A stretch of DNA of 64,000 nt from Rhodobium orientis (GTDB lineage: Bacteria; Pseudomonadota; Alphaproteobacteria; Rhizobiales; Rhodobiaceae), in assembly GCF_003258835.1 (NCBI RefSeq), contig NZ_NPEV01000001.1, positions 248,001 through 312,000 of the forward strand, read 5' to 3'. Positions 38,697 through 48,060 of this stretch are shown piece by piece. Position 1 is the stretch's first letter. Every line of letters starts with the position of its first letter. Position numbers and translations under genes: made by a program. The notes beneath the pieces were generated by a model. That model saw only the letters and a list, made by a program, of their open reading frames with translations. It was not told the origin of the DNA and made no database searches.

Positions 38697-38724
38697 GCCG
38701 GTGCAGCACGGGTGCCGCACCGGC
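38697..38724 (-). repeat. Hairpin between kduI and kduD
   Basis: GCCGGTGC (38697-38704) and GCACCGGC (38717-38724) form a perfect 8-bp stem with a 12-base loop in the 74-bp gap between the kduI stop and the kduD start. It could act as a processing or stabilising element. Confidence 0.4.
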
Positions 38725-38738
38725 AGGTCAGCGGAGAG

Positions 38739-39563
38739 TCAGCGCAAATCGCCGGGCTTCAGGTGGTCCATGTCGGTGTAGTCGACGTTGTCGCCGGCCA
38801 TCGCCCAGATGAAGGTGTAGGGGCCGGTGCCGGCGCCGGAATGCAGTGACCAGGGCGGCGACAGGGCGCCTTCCTCGTTGGCGATCATCAGGTGGCGGGT
38901 GTGCTCGGGCCGGCCCATCAGGTGCACCAGCCGGGCCTCCGGATCCATGTTGATGTAGAAATAGGCCTCCATGCGCCGGTCGTGGCGGTGGCAGGGCATG
39001 GTGTTCCAGACCGAGCCGTCCTCCAGGGTGGTGTAGCCGAGGACGAGCTGGCAGCTTTCCATGACCAGTGGGTGGATGAACTGGCGGATGGTGCGCTTGT
39101 TGGAAGTCGCCGGATCGCCGAGCTTGACCTCAACGCAATCGGCGACGGTGATGAGGCGGGCCGGGAACTCCTTGTGGGCCGGGGCCGAGGCGAGGTAGTA
39201 GCGCCCGCCGCCCTCGAAGGTGACGGCGCCGGTGCCCTTGCCGAGATAGAGCACGTCGCCATTGTTCAGCGTCCAGGTCTCGCCGCCGGCCGAGACGGTG
39301 CCGGTGTCGCCGATATTGACGACGCCCATCTCGCGGCGCTCCAGGAAGGTCGCGGTGCGGGTCTCGTCGACGACGTCCAGCACCACCTTGCCGCCGGCCG
39401 GCAGGGCGCCGCCGACCGTCATGCGGTCATAGTGGGTGTAGACGAGGTTGACCTCGCCGTCCTTGAAGAGGCCGGAGACGAGGAAATGCCGGCGCAGGTC
39501 CTCCGTGCCCATCGTCTCGGCGTGCTCGTAATGGACCGCGTGGCGGGTTTCGACGTTTGCCAT
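38739..39563 (-). CDS. kduI: 5-Keto-4-deoxyuronate isomerase
   Basis: KduI interconverts 5-keto-4-deoxyuronate and 2,5-diketo-3-deoxygluconate. The 274-residue protein is close to E. coli KduI (278) and shows the metal-binding cupin motif CHRHDRRMEAYFY (two His plus Glu) and a further histidine in WSLHSGAGT. It also has the conserved N-terminal RRHFLVSGLF and C-terminal block MAGDNVDYTDMD. ATG 39563 follows GAAGGAGATG. It lies between kdgF and kduD. Confidence 0.96.
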   Translation of the reverse strand: MANVETRHAVHYEHAETMGTEDLRRHFLVSGLFKDGEVNLVYTHYDRMTVGGALPAGGKVVLDVVDETRTATFLERREMGVVNIGDTGTVSAGGETWTLNNGDVLYLGKGTGAVTFEGGGRYYLASAPAHKEFPARLITVADCVEVKLGDPATSNKRTIRQFIHPLVMESCQLVLGYTTLEDGSVWNTMPCHRHDRRMEAYFYINMDPEARLVHLMGRPEHTRHLMIANEEGALSPPWSLHSGAGTGPYTFIWAMAGDNVDYTDMDHLKPGDLR

Positions 39564-39595
39564 CGTTCATCTCCTTCATTCGTTCGTCTCTTGCG

Positions 39596-39630
39596 GCGGC
39601 CGACCACTGGGAGGGGGGATGGTCGGCCGC
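39596..39630 (-). repeat. Strong stem-loop between kdgF and kduI
   Basis: GCGGCCGACCA (39596-39606) pairs perfectly over 11 bp with TGGTCGGCCGC (39620-39630), with a 13-base loop. It lies in the roughly 195-bp gap between the kdgF stop and the kduI start. Without a T-run it may be a Rho-type or stabilising element that sets different levels of the TRAP/kdgF and kdu parts. The rest of the gap shows nothing else. Confidence 0.5.
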
Positions 39631-39759
39631 CGGCTTGTCGCGGGTCTGAGTCTCCGGTGTTCCGGCTTCCGCGATTGAATTCTTCGTTCAGGCCTTTTGC
39701 CTGTATTCCTAACGTTTCAGCGCCCTCATCTGCTCCATCACCCCCGGGGCGAGGAGCGT

Positions 39760-40077
39760 TCAGAGAAAATCGTCGCGCCGCGGCATGAAGCAGTCGATCA
39801 GCCGGCCGGCCTCCAGGCAGGTGCAGCCATGGACGGCGCCGGACGGGATGACGAAGCTGTCGCCTTTCGTCACCTCGAACGCCTCGCCGTCGACGGAGAA
39901 GGCGAAGCGGCCGTCCTCCACATAGGTCGACTGGACGTGCGGGTGGCTGTGGGCCTCGCCGATGCCGCCCTCCTCGAAGGTGAAGGCGACGACCATCAGC
40001 GCTTCGCTTTCCGACAGCACCTGGCGGGTGACGCCGGGGCCGGAGGGCTCTTTTTCTCTGGGGTTCACGAATGCCAC
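39760..40077 (-). CDS. kdgF: Unsaturated-uronate-processing cupin KdgF
   Basis: The 105-residue single cupin has the metal-binding set HSHPHVQSTYVEDG (His, His, Gln) and a further histidine in GAVHGCT. KdgF is known to open 4,5-unsaturated uronates to 5-keto-4-deoxyuronate, the substrate of KduI. The start is GTG 40077 with TAGGA upstream. It is 13 bp behind the TRAP large permease and ahead of kduI/kduD, so the context fits well. Other small cupins have similar motifs, so the name relies on size plus neighbours. Confidence 0.88.
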   Translation of the reverse strand: MAFVNPREKEPSGPGVTRQVLSESEALMVVAFTFEEGGIGEAHSHPHVQSTYVEDGRFAFSVDGEAFEVTKGDSFVIPSGAVHGCTCLEAGRLIDCFMPRRDDFL

Positions 40078-40090
40078 TGCCAGTTTTTTC

Positions 40091-41371
40091 CTAGTGGAAC
40101 AGCGAGGGCAGCCACAGCGACAGCGCCGGGATGTAGGTGACCAGCATCAGGGTGAAGATGCCGGCGATGTAGAACGGCCAGATCGTCCTGACCACGTCCC
40201 AGACCGGCATCTTGCCGACGGCGCAGCCGACGAAGAGCACCGTGCCGACGGGCGGGGTGCACAGGCCAATGCCGAGGTTGAGGACGAGGATGATGCCGAA
40301 CTGCACCGGGTCGACATTGAACTCCATCGCCACCGGCAGGAAGATCGGCGTGGTGATGACGATCAGCGGCGACATGTCCATGAACGAGCCGAGGATGAGG
40401 AGCAGCACGTTGATCAGGAGCAGGATGACGATCGGGCTGTCGGAGAGGTCGCGCATGAACTCCACGAGCTGGGTCGGGATCCTGAGGAAGGCGAGGAGCC
40501 AGCCGAAGGCGGCGGCGCAGCCGATCACCATCAGCACCATGGCGGTGGTGCGCACCGCGTCCGAGACCGCCAGCCGGAACTGCTCGAAATCCATCGTCCG
40601 GTAGAGGAAGAAGATCGCGAACATGGCGTAGACGACGGCGATGCACGAGCTTTCCGAGGCGGTGAAGACGCCGGACCTGACGCCGCCGAAGATGATGGCG
40701 ACGAGGACGAGACCGGGCGTTGCCGACAAAAGCAGGGTGCCGACCGCGCGCATGCCCGGGAACGGCTCCAGCGGATAGCCGCGCTTCCGGGCGACCAGCC
40801 AGGCGGCGACCATCAGCGACAGCGCCAGCACGAGGCCCGGGATGATGCCGGCGGTGAACAGGTCGGCGATGGAGATGCGGCCGCCGCCGGCGATCGAATA
40901 GATGATGAGATTGTGGGACGGCGGCAGCATCAGGGCGATGATGGAGCTGACGACGGTGATGTTGACGGCGTAGTCGGCGTCGTAGCCGCGCTCCTTCATC
41001 TGCGGAACCATCAGGCCGCCGATGGCCGAGGCGTCGGCGGCGGCGGAGCCGGAAATGCCGCCGAACAGCACCGAGGCGAGGATGTTGACCTGGCCGAGGC
41101 CGCCGCGGAAATGGCCGACCGCGGCGCCGGCGAGCGCCACCAGGCGGCGCGCGATGTCGCCGCGCACCATCAGATTGCCGGCGAAAATGAAGAACGGGAT
41201 CGCCATCAGCGCAAAGATGCTGACGCCGGAATTGAGGCGCTGGAACACGACCACGGGCGGCAGGCCGAGATAGGCGATGGTGGCAAACGACGAGACGCCG
41301 AGGCAGAAGGCGATCGGCGTTCCGATCAGAAGCAGAAAAACGAAGGTCCCGAAAAGGATCCAGTATTCCAT
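40091..41371 (-). CDS. dctM: TRAP transporter large permease (DctM family), uronate-linked
   Basis: This 426-residue, about 12-helix permease has the DctM motifs LNSGVSIFALMAIPFFIFAGNLMVRGDIARRL, FGGISGSAAADASAIGGLMVPQMKERGY, MLPPSHNLIIYS and LCTPPVGTVLFVGCAVGK. It starts at ATG 41371, 2 bp after dctQ. With the binding protein at 41984 it should import uronates, probably mono- or di-uronates, as inferred from the kdgF-kduI-kduD neighbours. Confidence 0.93.
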   Translation of the reverse strand: MEYWILFGTFVFLLLIGTPIAFCLGVSSFATIAYLGLPPVVVFQRLNSGVSIFALMAIPFFIFAGNLMVRGDIARRLVALAGAAVGHFRGGLGQVNILASVLFGGISGSAAADASAIGGLMVPQMKERGYDADYAVNITVVSSIIALMLPPSHNLIIYSIAGGGRISIADLFTAGIIPGLVLALSLMVAAWLVARKRGYPLEPFPGMRAVGTLLLSATPGLVLVAIIFGGVRSGVFTASESSCIAVVYAMFAIFFLYRTMDFEQFRLAVSDAVRTTAMVLMVIGCAAAFGWLLAFLRIPTQLVEFMRDLSDSPIVILLLINVLLLILGSFMDMSPLIVITTPIFLPVAMEFNVDPVQFGIILVLNLGIGLCTPPVGTVLFVGCAVGKMPVWDVVRTIWPFYIAGIFTLMLVTYIPALSLWLPSLFH

Positions 41372-41373
41372 GA

Positions 41374-41904
41374 TCAGCGATCCTCATCCGGGAGTTCGAC
41401 TTCGCCGAAGCGGGCGGTCACGAGGCCGGCGGCGCGGCGGGCGAGCCGTTCCAGCGAAAACAGCACGAGGAGCACGCCGCCGCAGATCAGGGCGAGGAAG
41501 GCGGTGGCGCCGGACCAGCCGACATTCGGGATGGTGGTCGACCAGGTGGCCTCGGCGAGCTGGATGCCGTAGCCGATCATGCCGGCGCCGAAGGCGACCA
41601 CGACGATATCGGAAACGGTGTGGAGCACGCGCTTCACCCTGTCGGGCAGCAGGTAGAGGAAGACATCGAAGGACAGGTGATACCCTTCCCGGATACCGAC
41701 CGCGGCGCCGAGGAAGATGAACCAGCCCATGATCAGGACCGACACGCTCTCGGTCCAGGTCGGCGTGTCATTGAGGACGAAGCGGCCGAACACCTGCCAG
41801 GCGATGAACGCGGTCATCAGGACGAGGCCGATGCCGGAAAGCGCAAGGGCAATGCGGGCCAGGACGGCCATCACCCGCGTCAGTATCAGGAAGAAAGTTG
41901 TCAC
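41374..41904 (-). CDS. dctQ: TRAP transporter small permease (DctQ family), uronate-linked
   Basis: The 176-residue protein has four helices (IALALSGIGLVLMTAFIAWQVFGRFVL near residues 17-42, and others) and the DctQ hallmark FVLNDTPTWTESVSVLIMGWFIFLGAAVGIREGYH in order. The start is GTG 41904. It lies 79 bp behind the binding-protein gene, with a strong stem-loop between them, and 2 bp ahead of dctM. Confidence 0.9.
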   Translation of the reverse strand: MTTFFLILTRVMAVLARIALALSGIGLVLMTAFIAWQVFGRFVLNDTPTWTESVSVLIMGWFIFLGAAVGIREGYHLSFDVFLYLLPDRVKRVLHTVSDIVVVAFGAGMIGYGIQLAEATWSTTIPNVGWSGATAFLALICGGVLLVLFSLERLARRAAGLVTARFGEVELPDEDR

Positions 41905-41936
41905 GATTCACCACCGACCGGGCGTCTTTGCTGGGA

Positions 41937-41963
41937 GCCCGGCCCCCGCGAAAGGGGCCGGGC
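41937..41963 (-). repeat. Stem-loop after the uronate TRAP binding-protein gene
   Basis: GCCCGGCCCC (41937-41946) and GGGGCCGGGC (41954-41963) pair perfectly over 10 bp with a CGCGAAA loop, 20 bp behind the binding-protein stop. It is the third such element behind a binding-protein gene in this window. Confidence 0.6.
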
Positions 41964-41983
41964 CGTGAGCGATGTGGGCGTGC

Positions 41984-42964
41984 CTATTCGGTCGCCTGGA
42001 TGCGTTCCACGAGGTCCTTCAGCTTGTCGGAGGTGACGAACTCTTCGTAGACCGGCTTCATGGCCTCGATGAACGGCGTCTTGTCGATGTCGGTGACGAT
42101 GTTGACGCCGGCCTTCTTGACCTTCGCCTCGGAGGCGGCTTCGCGGTCGGCCCAGAGCTTGCGCATGTGGGGCACGGATTCCTTGGCGGCTTCGCGCACG
42201 GCGGCCTGGTCTTCGGCCGAGAGCTTGTCCCAGCTCTTCTTCGACATGACGAGCACTTCCGGCACGATCAGGTGCTGGTCGAGCGTGTAGTACGGCGCGA
42301 CCTCGAAGTGACCGGAGGATTCAAAGGACGGCCAGTTGTTCTCCGCACCGTCGATGACGCCGGTCTGGATCGAGGAGTAGACCTCGCCATAGGGCATCGG
42401 CGTGGCGTTGGCGCCGAGCGCATCGACCATCTTGACGAAGACGTCCGACTGCATGACGCGGAACTTCATGCCTTTCAGATCGTCCATGCTCTTGATCGGC
42501 TTTTCGCTGTTGTAGAACGAGCGCGCGCCGGCATCGTAGAACGCCAGACCGACCAGGTCGTGGGCTTCGAAGGCCTTCAGGATGTCTTCGCCGATCAGCC
42601 CGTCCATGACCTTGTGCATGTGGTCGATGGAGCGGAAGATGTAGGGCAGCGACGGGATCTTGGTCTCTTCGATGATGTTGTTGAACGGCCCAAGCGAGAC
42701 GCGGTTGAAGTCGATGACGCCGAACTGCGTCTGCTCGATGGTGTCCTTTTCCTCGCCGAGCTGGGCGGAGTGGAAGACCTCGACGCCGAGGCGGCCGTCG
42801 GTCTTTTCCTCAAGCAGCTTGCCCATGTACTTGACGGCCTCGACGGTCGGATAGCCGTCGGGGTGGGTGTCGGACGAGCGCAGCATGGTCTCGGCGGCAT
42901 TGGCCGCGAGCGCGGTGGATGCGAGCATCGCCGCGGCGATCGTTATCGTTTTGAAGAGTCGCAT
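41984..42964 (-). CDS. dctP: TRAP transporter solute-binding protein (DctP family), uronate-linked
   Basis: The 326-residue protein has a Sec signal ([20 protein letters not shown], cleavage near ANA-AE) and the DctP fold with [48 protein letters not shown] (with the ligand-binding arginine) and [14 protein letters not shown] in order. ATG 42964 has the strong site AGGAGG. The pattern is that of uronate-binding TRAP proteins, and neighbours kdgF, kduI and uxaA agree. Confidence 0.93.
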   Translation of the reverse strand: MRLFKTITIAAAMLASTALAANAAETMLRSSDTHPDGYPTVEAVKYMGKLLEEKTDGRLGVEVFHSAQLGEEKDTIEQTQFGVIDFNRVSLGPFNNIIEETKIPSLPYIFRSIDHMHKVMDGLIGEDILKAFEAHDLVGLAFYDAGARSFYNSEKPIKSMDDLKGMKFRVMQSDVFVKMVDALGANATPMPYGEVYSSIQTGVIDGAENNWPSFESSGHFEVAPYYTLDQHLIVPEVLVMSKKSWDKLSAEDQAAVREAAKESVPHMRKLWADREAASEAKVKKAGVNIVTDIDKTPFIEAMKPVYEEFVTSDKLKDLVERIQATE

Positions 42965-43508
42965 TTTATTTCCTCCTAGTGAGCCTTTGCGGCTGGGGTG
43001 CAGGCAAGGTATCCCGATACGGCCCGACCTGCGGCCTGTTGCGCCCATCGGGGCGTCGTAGGGCTTCCTCCCTCCTGATCCGGGCCGTGGGCCCGCCCTG
43101 GCACGACGCGGGATGCGGCGGCGAAGGCGTCCGGAGCAGGGAGCAGGAAGGGGAAGGGGGGCGAAGCGTCTCGTCGGGACGGCCTCGAAGACCGGCAAGT
43201 CGCGCCGAATGCCGGTCGTCTCTTCAGCCCGCCACCGTGCGGGCATGCGGGGCTTTTCGACACCAAAGGCTGCGCCTCTCGGCTTTTTCGTTCCACGAGC
43301 TCCTCCCTAAAAAGCTCACGGTCAATAAGGGTAGCCGAACCGTTGATATTCTAATATGCTAGTCGGCATTCGGAGTCAATCCGGTATCGTGCACGCCGCG
43401 CCGGGACAGTCGTCGCGGAGATGCTAAAAGGTGGCGTGAAGGGAATCGGTTCGGCGTGCGGTGCGGCGGGACACCGGCGCGACCGGTTCGAGATTGCGGG
43501 GATGTGAT
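42965..43508. promoter_or_regulatory. Divergent control region between the TRAP operon and a GntR gene
   Basis: About 540 bp without a convincing gene. It holds GTATCCCGATAC (43009-43020) and ATATTCTAATAT (43346-43357) as imperfect palindromes; the second sits in a short AT-rich patch just before the GntR gene. The middle is purine-rich (43135-43170) with no obvious role. The short frames in it look like noise. Confidence 0.5.
43346..43357. promoter_or_regulatory. GntR-type operator candidate
   Basis: ATATTCTAATAT has 5-bp arms around CT in the extended context TTGATATTCTAATATGC. It lies about 150 bp before the GntR gene and about 380 bp from the divergent TRAP operon. Binding by the GntR product at 43509 is an inference. 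Confidence 0.4.
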
Positions 43509-44210
43509 GTGATTGAAGGGCTGAAATCGCTGACGTTCGATCAGACGCGGCCTCCCTCGGTCACCGACCAGGTGTACGAGGAGCTCTATGTGCGGATCAT
43601 GAAGCTGGTGCTGCCGCCGGGGGCGAAGCTCTCGGAGGCCGAGGTCGCCGGCCAGATGGGCGTCAGCCGGCAGCCGGTGCGCGATGCGTTCTACCGGCTC
43701 TCCCAGGTCAAGCTCCTGATGATCCGACCGCAGCGGGCGACCGTCGTCACGCCGATCTCGATCGAGGCGGTCTATGAGGCGATCTTCGTGCGCACGGCGC
43801 TGGAGATGGAGACGACGCGGGCGGCGATCCCCAATCTCGACACGGCGCGGCTCGGCGCCCTGGAGGAGCTTCTGGAGCGCCAGCGCAAGGCCGTGGAGGC
43901 CGACGACCGCGAGGGCTTCCACATGTATGATGACCGGTTCCACTTCGAGATCTGCGAGGCGGCCGGCCATGCCCATGTCTGGACGCTGATCCAGAACCAC
44001 AAGGCGCATATGGACCGCATCCGCTACCTGTCGCTGGAAAACGGCGCCGGCTTTGCGCTGGAAGAGCACCTGCGCATCTTCGACCGGCTCGCTGCCCGCG
44101 ACGAGGCAGGCGCGCTCGACGAGATGCGCCAGCACCTGCAGCGCATCGGCACCCAGCTCGAAGGCATCCGCTCGGCCCATGCGGAGTGTTTCGACCTGGA
44201 GCCGTCGTGA
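43509..44210 (+). CDS. GntR-family regulator (FadR/FCD subfamily) of the uronate TRAP operon
   Basis: The 233-residue protein has an N-terminal winged helix (VTDQVYEELYVRIMKLVLPPGAKLSEAEVAGQMGVSRQPVRDAFYRLSQ in order) and an all-helical FCD effector domain with DDRFHFEI and metal-site-type histidines. I give GTG 43509, which has GGGGATGTGAT upstream; a start at 43461 would add 16 residues. It is divergent from the TRAP-kdgF-kdu operon and so its likely repressor. Confidence 0.88.
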   Translation: MIEGLKSLTFDQTRPPSVTDQVYEELYVRIMKLVLPPGAKLSEAEVAGQMGVSRQPVRDAFYRLSQVKLLMIRPQRATVVTPISIEAVYEAIFVRTALEMETTRAAIPNLDTARLGALEELLERQRKAVEADDREGFHMYDDRFHFEICEAAGHAHVWTLIQNHKAHMDRIRYLSLENGAGFALEEHLRIFDRLAARDEAGALDEMRQHLQRIGTQLEGIRSAHAECFDLEPS

Positions 44211-44278
44211 ACCACCGGCCGGCGGCCTGACGTTCGGTCGCCGTGCGCCGCGGAATGCCGATGTTGTGCGGGCCGCCA

Positions 44279-45826
44279 TCACAGCACCGCCCCAACCGAC
44301 CACGGGGCGAATTCCTCGTTGCCGTAGTCGTTCTCTTCGCTTTTCGTCGCCGTGCCGGAGGCGGTGGCGATCACCGCATCGAGGATGGTCCTGCCCATCG
44401 TCTCGACGGTCTCGGTGCCGTCGAGGATGAGGCCGGCATTGATGTCCATGTCGTCGGGCATGCGCTCATAGAGCGCGCTCGTCGTTGCCAGCTTCAGCGT
44501 CGGCACGGGCTTCGATCCGAAGGCCGAGCCGCGACCGGTGGTGAAGCAGACGATGTTGGCGCCGCCGGCGATCAGCCCCGTCACGGAGGAGGGGTCGTAG
44601 CCGGGCGTGTCCATGAAGGAAAAGCCCCTGGCCGTGATCGGCGCGCCGTAGTCGGCGACGCCATTGAGGGGCGTCGTGCCGCCCTTGGCGACAGCGCCGA
44701 GCGATTTTTCGAGGATCGTCGTCAGCCCGCCCGCCTTGTTGCCGGCAGACGGGTTGTTGTCGAGGCTGGCGCCGCGCTTTTCGGCATAATCCTGCCACCA
44801 GGCGACGCGTTCCTTGAGGGTTTTCGCGACCTCCGGTCTTGCCGCGCGGGCGATCAGCAGATGCTCGGCGCCGAAGATCTCCGGCGTCTCGGCCAGCACT
44901 GCTGACCCGCCCATGCCGACGAGGAGGTCGGCGGCGCGGCCGAGGGCGGGATTGGCGGTGATGCCCGACCAGGCGTCCGAGCCGCCGCATTCCAGGCCGA
45001 GGATCAGTTCGCTCACAGGGATCGGCTCGCGCTGCCACCGGTTCGCCGCCGGCAGCATCTCGCGGATGATGGCGATGCCTTGCTCGATGGTCTTTTTCGT
45101 GCCGCCCATGTCCTGGATGACGAGATAGCGGGCGTTGGCGTCCTCCGGCAGGCCGTAATTGCCGGCGACGGCGCCGACGGCGTTGGATTCGCACCCCAAG
45201 CCGACGACGAGGAAGCCGGCGACGTTGGGGTGGCGGGCGTAGCCGGCGATGACGCGCTGCAGATGGGGATCGGCGATGCAGCCGAAATCGTGGGTGAGGG
45301 CGACGACGCCGTCGACATTGGGGTAGTCGGCAAGCGGGTCGCCCAATGCCGGGTGGGCCCGATACGCATCGGCGATGCCGCGGCAGACGGTGGCCGAGCA
45401 ATTGACCGTGGACAGCACAAGCAGATAGTTGCGGGTGCCGGCGCGGCCGTCGGCGCGGCGATAGCCATCGAAGGTCGGCACGGGACCGGCGGGCGCCTCG
45501 ACGGTCGAGGTCGCTCCGCCCGAGGCGTGGCGCTCGAAGTCGTGGACTTCCACATTGTGGGTGTGGACGTGGGTTCCGGCCGCGATGTCCGCTGAGGCAA
45601 AGCCGATGGTCTGATTGTATTTTGTGACCGTCTCGCCGGCCGCCATCGCTTTTGACGCTAGCTTGTGGCCCTGCGGAATGTCCTCCCCGAGGGTAACCAC
45701 CCCGTGCGGCGTCTCCACCGTCTCGCCGGCCGCCAGATCGGCAACGGCGATCATCACCGTGTCGGCCGGGTGGAGGGCGATCGCCCGTGCGGCGGGAGGG
45801 GTTTCGGCCATCGGCGTGGCGCTCAC
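44279..45826 (-). CDS. uxaA: Altronate dehydratase (UxaA family)
   Basis: UxaA dehydrates D-altronate to KDG. The 515-residue protein has an N-terminal SAF domain ([20 protein letters not shown] to [13 protein letters not shown]) and a catalytic part with [80 protein letters not shown] and [18 protein letters not shown]. It differs clearly from garD in this window, and the VHTHN motif is UxaA-like. The start GTG 45826 overlaps the manD stop (GTGA); an ATG at 45811 is an alternative. Paired with manD it covers both branches to KDG. Confidence 0.9.
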   Translation of the reverse strand: MSATPMAETPPAARAIALHPADTVMIAVADLAAGETVETPHGVVTLGEDIPQGHKLASKAMAAGETVTKYNQTIGFASADIAAGTHVHTHNVEVHDFERHASGGATSTVEAPAGPVPTFDGYRRADGRAGTRNYLLVLSTVNCSATVCRGIADAYRAHPALGDPLADYPNVDGVVALTHDFGCIADPHLQRVIAGYARHPNVAGFLVVGLGCESNAVGAVAGNYGLPEDANARYLVIQDMGGTKKTIEQGIAIIREMLPAANRWQREPIPVSELILGLECGGSDAWSGITANPALGRAADLLVGMGGSAVLAETPEIFGAEHLLIARAARPEVAKTLKERVAWWQDYAEKRGASLDNNPSAGNKAGGLTTILEKSLGAVAKGGTTPLNGVADYGAPITARGFSFMDTPGYDPSSVTGLIAGGANIVCFTTGRGSAFGSKPVPTLKLATTSALYERMPDDMDINAGLILDGTETVETMGRTILDAVIATASGTATKSEENDYGNEEFAPWSVGAVL

Positions 45827-47031
45827 CAGTTATACATGGTGCCGTCCTGAAGACGGTTCATCGGCAGGTAGGCGCGGCTGTAGGGGTATTTGGCGGCAAG
45901 CTCCTCGTCGATGTCGACGCCGTGGCCGGGGGTGTCGCCCGGGTGCAGATAGCCGTCCTCGAACCAGTAGGAATGGGGGAAGACGGCGTCTGTCTCCGGT
46001 GTATGCGTCATATATTCTTGGATGCCGAAATTCGGCACCCAGGTGTCGAAATGGAGGGCCGCGCCCATGCACACCGGGGAGAGGTCCGTGGCGCCGTGGC
46101 AGCCGGTGCGCACATGGTGGATGTCGGCAAGGGTGGCAATCCGCCGAAGGTGGGTGATGCCGCCGGCATGGACGACCGTTGCGCGGATATAGTCGATCAG
46201 GCCTTCCTCAATGAGGGTCTGGCACTGCCACAGCGTGTTGAAGATCTCGCCGATGGCGATCGGCGTCACCGTGTGCTGGCGGATGGTGCGGAACGCGGCC
46301 TGGTTTTCCGCCGGCACCACGTCCTCCATCCAGAACAGGCGATAGGGCTCCAGCGACTTGCCGAGGCGGGCCGCCTCGATCGGCGTCAGCCGGTGGTGGG
46401 CGTCGTGGAGAAGGTGCGGCCCGAACCCGAATTTGTCGCGCAGGCGCTCGAAGAGCTGCGGCACGTGGTCGAGATATTTTTCGCTCGACCAGAGATTCTC
46501 CGTCGGCAGGTCCGCGTCGGCCGGCTCATAGAACATCTTGTCCTTGGAGACGCCGTAGGTGGAGGGCAGGCCGGGAATGCCGCACTGGGCGCGTACGGCC
46601 TTGTAGCCGAGGTCCAGGAACTTGGCGACCTCATCCACCGTCTCGGAAATGTCGGCGCCGTTGGCGTGGCCGTAGACCATGACGCCGTTCCGGCTCTTGC
46701 CGCCGAGGAGCTGGTAGAGCGGCATGCCGGCGGCCTTGGCCTTGATGTCCCACAGCGCGGTGTCGACGGCGGCGATGGCGCTCATCGTCACCGGGCCGCC
46801 GCGCCAGTAGGCGCCGCGATAGAGATACTGCCAGATGTCCTCGACCTGCTGCGGGTCGCGACCGATCAGGCAGGGAATGACGTGGTCGGTGAGATAGGAG
46901 GCGACGGCCAGCTCGCGGCCGTTGAGGGTGGCATCGCCAAGGCCGGTGAGGCCTTCGTCGGTCTCGATCTTCAAGGTGACGAAGTTGCGGCCCGGACAGG
47001 TGACGATGACCTTGGCGGAACGGATTTTCAT
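45823..47031 (-). CDS. manD: D-mannonate dehydratase (enolase superfamily, ManD)
   Basis: ManD turns D-mannonate into KDG and replaces the unrelated UxuA. The 402-residue enolase-superfamily protein shows the ManD pattern: [24 protein letters not shown], the metal ligands in [23 protein letters not shown] and [13 protein letters not shown], then [32 protein letters not shown] and NFGIQEYM. It resembles the highly active ManD group of sphingomonads. It is coupled to uxaA by a 4-bp overlap. ATG 47031 is the start. The divergent GntR gene begins 270 bp away. Confidence 0.93.
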   Translation of the reverse strand: MKIRSAKVIVTCPGRNFVTLKIETDEGLTGLGDATLNGRELAVASYLTDHVIPCLIGRDPQQVEDIWQYLYRGAYWRGGPVTMSAIAAVDTALWDIKAKAAGMPLYQLLGGKSRNGVMVYGHANGADISETVDEVAKFLDLGYKAVRAQCGIPGLPSTYGVSKDKMFYEPADADLPTENLWSSEKYLDHVPQLFERLRDKFGFGPHLLHDAHHRLTPIEAARLGKSLEPYRLFWMEDVVPAENQAAFRTIRQHTVTPIAIGEIFNTLWQCQTLIEEGLIDYIRATVVHAGGITHLRRIATLADIHHVRTGCHGATDLSPVCMGAALHFDTWVPNFGIQEYMTHTPETDAVFPHSYWFEDGYLHPGDTPGHGVDIDEELAAKYPYSRAYLPMNRLQDGTMYNW

Positions 47032-47219
47032 TTTCTTGTCCTTGGCTCCTTCGCCTCACGGGGCTTTTCGTCCCGTCTCGGCCGTCTGTCGGCGGGTGTC
47101 CCGACACAGTTTGCCGTGCGACATTCTTTCGCTCGGCCGGCCGGTTTCCTTCCCGCCGCTCCTGGCCCAACTCCCGGGCGCTACACCGGAAAACTCCCAG
47201 CCCGAGGCCTGTCAAAAAT

Positions 47220-47230
47220 TGGCCTGACCA
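47220..47230. promoter_or_regulatory. FadR/UxuR-type operator candidate between manD and gntR
   Basis: TGGCCTGACCA fits the TGGTNNGACCA-like palindrome used by FadR-type GntR regulators, with one mismatch between arms. It lies in the 47032-47300 gap of the divergent pair, about 70 bp before the GntR start, and is the best candidate for common control of uxaA-manD and gntR-uxaC-uxuB. Confidence 0.5.
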
Positions 47231-47300
47231 CTTGACCACCAGAGCATCTGACCATAGGATTCCGGGAACGTCAAGACAGGGAAAAGGAGCCGCGCCAGGC

Positions 47301-48056
47301 ATGCCGGTCGAGCCGATCAAACCCCGCCGCCTCTACCAGGAAGTTGCCGACCAGCTTTCCCGGCTGATCGCCGGCGGCGAGTTCAAGCCGGGATCGCGGC
47401 TGCCGTCCGAGCGCGACCTTGCGCAGAGCCTGCAGGTGAGCCGGCCGACGATCCGCGAGGCGATGATCGCGCTGGAGATCGCCGGGGCCATCGAGATCCG
47501 CACCGGCAGCGGCGTCTTCGTGCGCGACCCGGCCCAGTCGGCGGCCGAGGCCGATATCGGTCCCGGTCCGTTCGAACTCATGGAGGCGCGCATCCATATC
47601 GAGGGCGAGGCCGCGGCGATCGCCGCGGAACGGCTGACCGACCTCGACCGCACGGCGCTCGAAAAGGCGCTCCACGAGATGGAGCGGCTGGCCGAGCGCC
47701 AGCAGTCGATCGAGGAGGCCGACCGGGAATTCCACCAGATCATCGGCCGGGCGACCCGAAACAGCGCCATGGCGGCGGCCGTCGACCAGCTCTGGGCGTT
47801 CCGCGCCCGCATGCCGATGTGGGGCAAGCTCCACGAGCTGATCGGCGAGATCAAGAAACACCGGGACTGGAACGACGACCTCAGCGCGGTCACCGACCAC
47901 CGCGCCATCATCGAGGCGTTCGACACGGGCGACCCGCAAAAGGCCCGCGCGGCCATGCAGGCGCACCTCAGGCGGGTCAGCGACGTGCTCATGACCGCCT
48001 CGGAACTCGACCTCATTCAACTCAACGATAAGGCTGCCCCGGCGGCCAGGGAGTAG
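47301..48056 (+). CDS. GntR-family regulator (FadR/UxuR type)
   Basis: The 251-residue protein has an N-terminal wHTH (LYQEVADQLSRLIAGGEFKPGSRLPSERDLAQSLQVSRPTIREAMIAL in order, residues about 10-57) and a helical FCD domain (DREFHQII, TDHRAIIEAF). It resembles UxuR/ExuR uronate regulators. ATG 47301 has GGAGC upstream; a longer frame from 47232 crosses the operator. It lies at the head of gntR-uxaC-uxuB and faces manD, so hexuronate control is likely. Confidence 0.88.
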   Translation: MPVEPIKPRRLYQEVADQLSRLIAGGEFKPGSRLPSERDLAQSLQVSRPTIREAMIALEIAGAIEIRTGSGVFVRDPAQSAAEADIGPGPFELMEARIHIEGEAAAIAAERLTDLDRTALEKALHEMERLAERQQSIEEADREFHQIIGRATRNSAMAAAVDQLWAFRARMPMWGKLHELIGEIKKHRDWNDDLSAVTDHRAIIEAFDTGDPQKARAAMQAHLRRVSDVLMTASELDLIQLNDKAAPAARE

Positions 48057-48060
48057 CGCC

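Noticed and set aside
39962-41572. 536-residue plus-strand frame opposite the uronate TRAP permease
   Set aside because: Extremely rich in Asp, Glu, Arg and His, typical of the antisense of a membrane-protein gene.
43001-43020. GTATCCCGATAC as a definite GntR operator
   Set aside because: The arms are only 5 bp in GC-rich DNA and the site may be chance; kept only as part of the regulatory gap.
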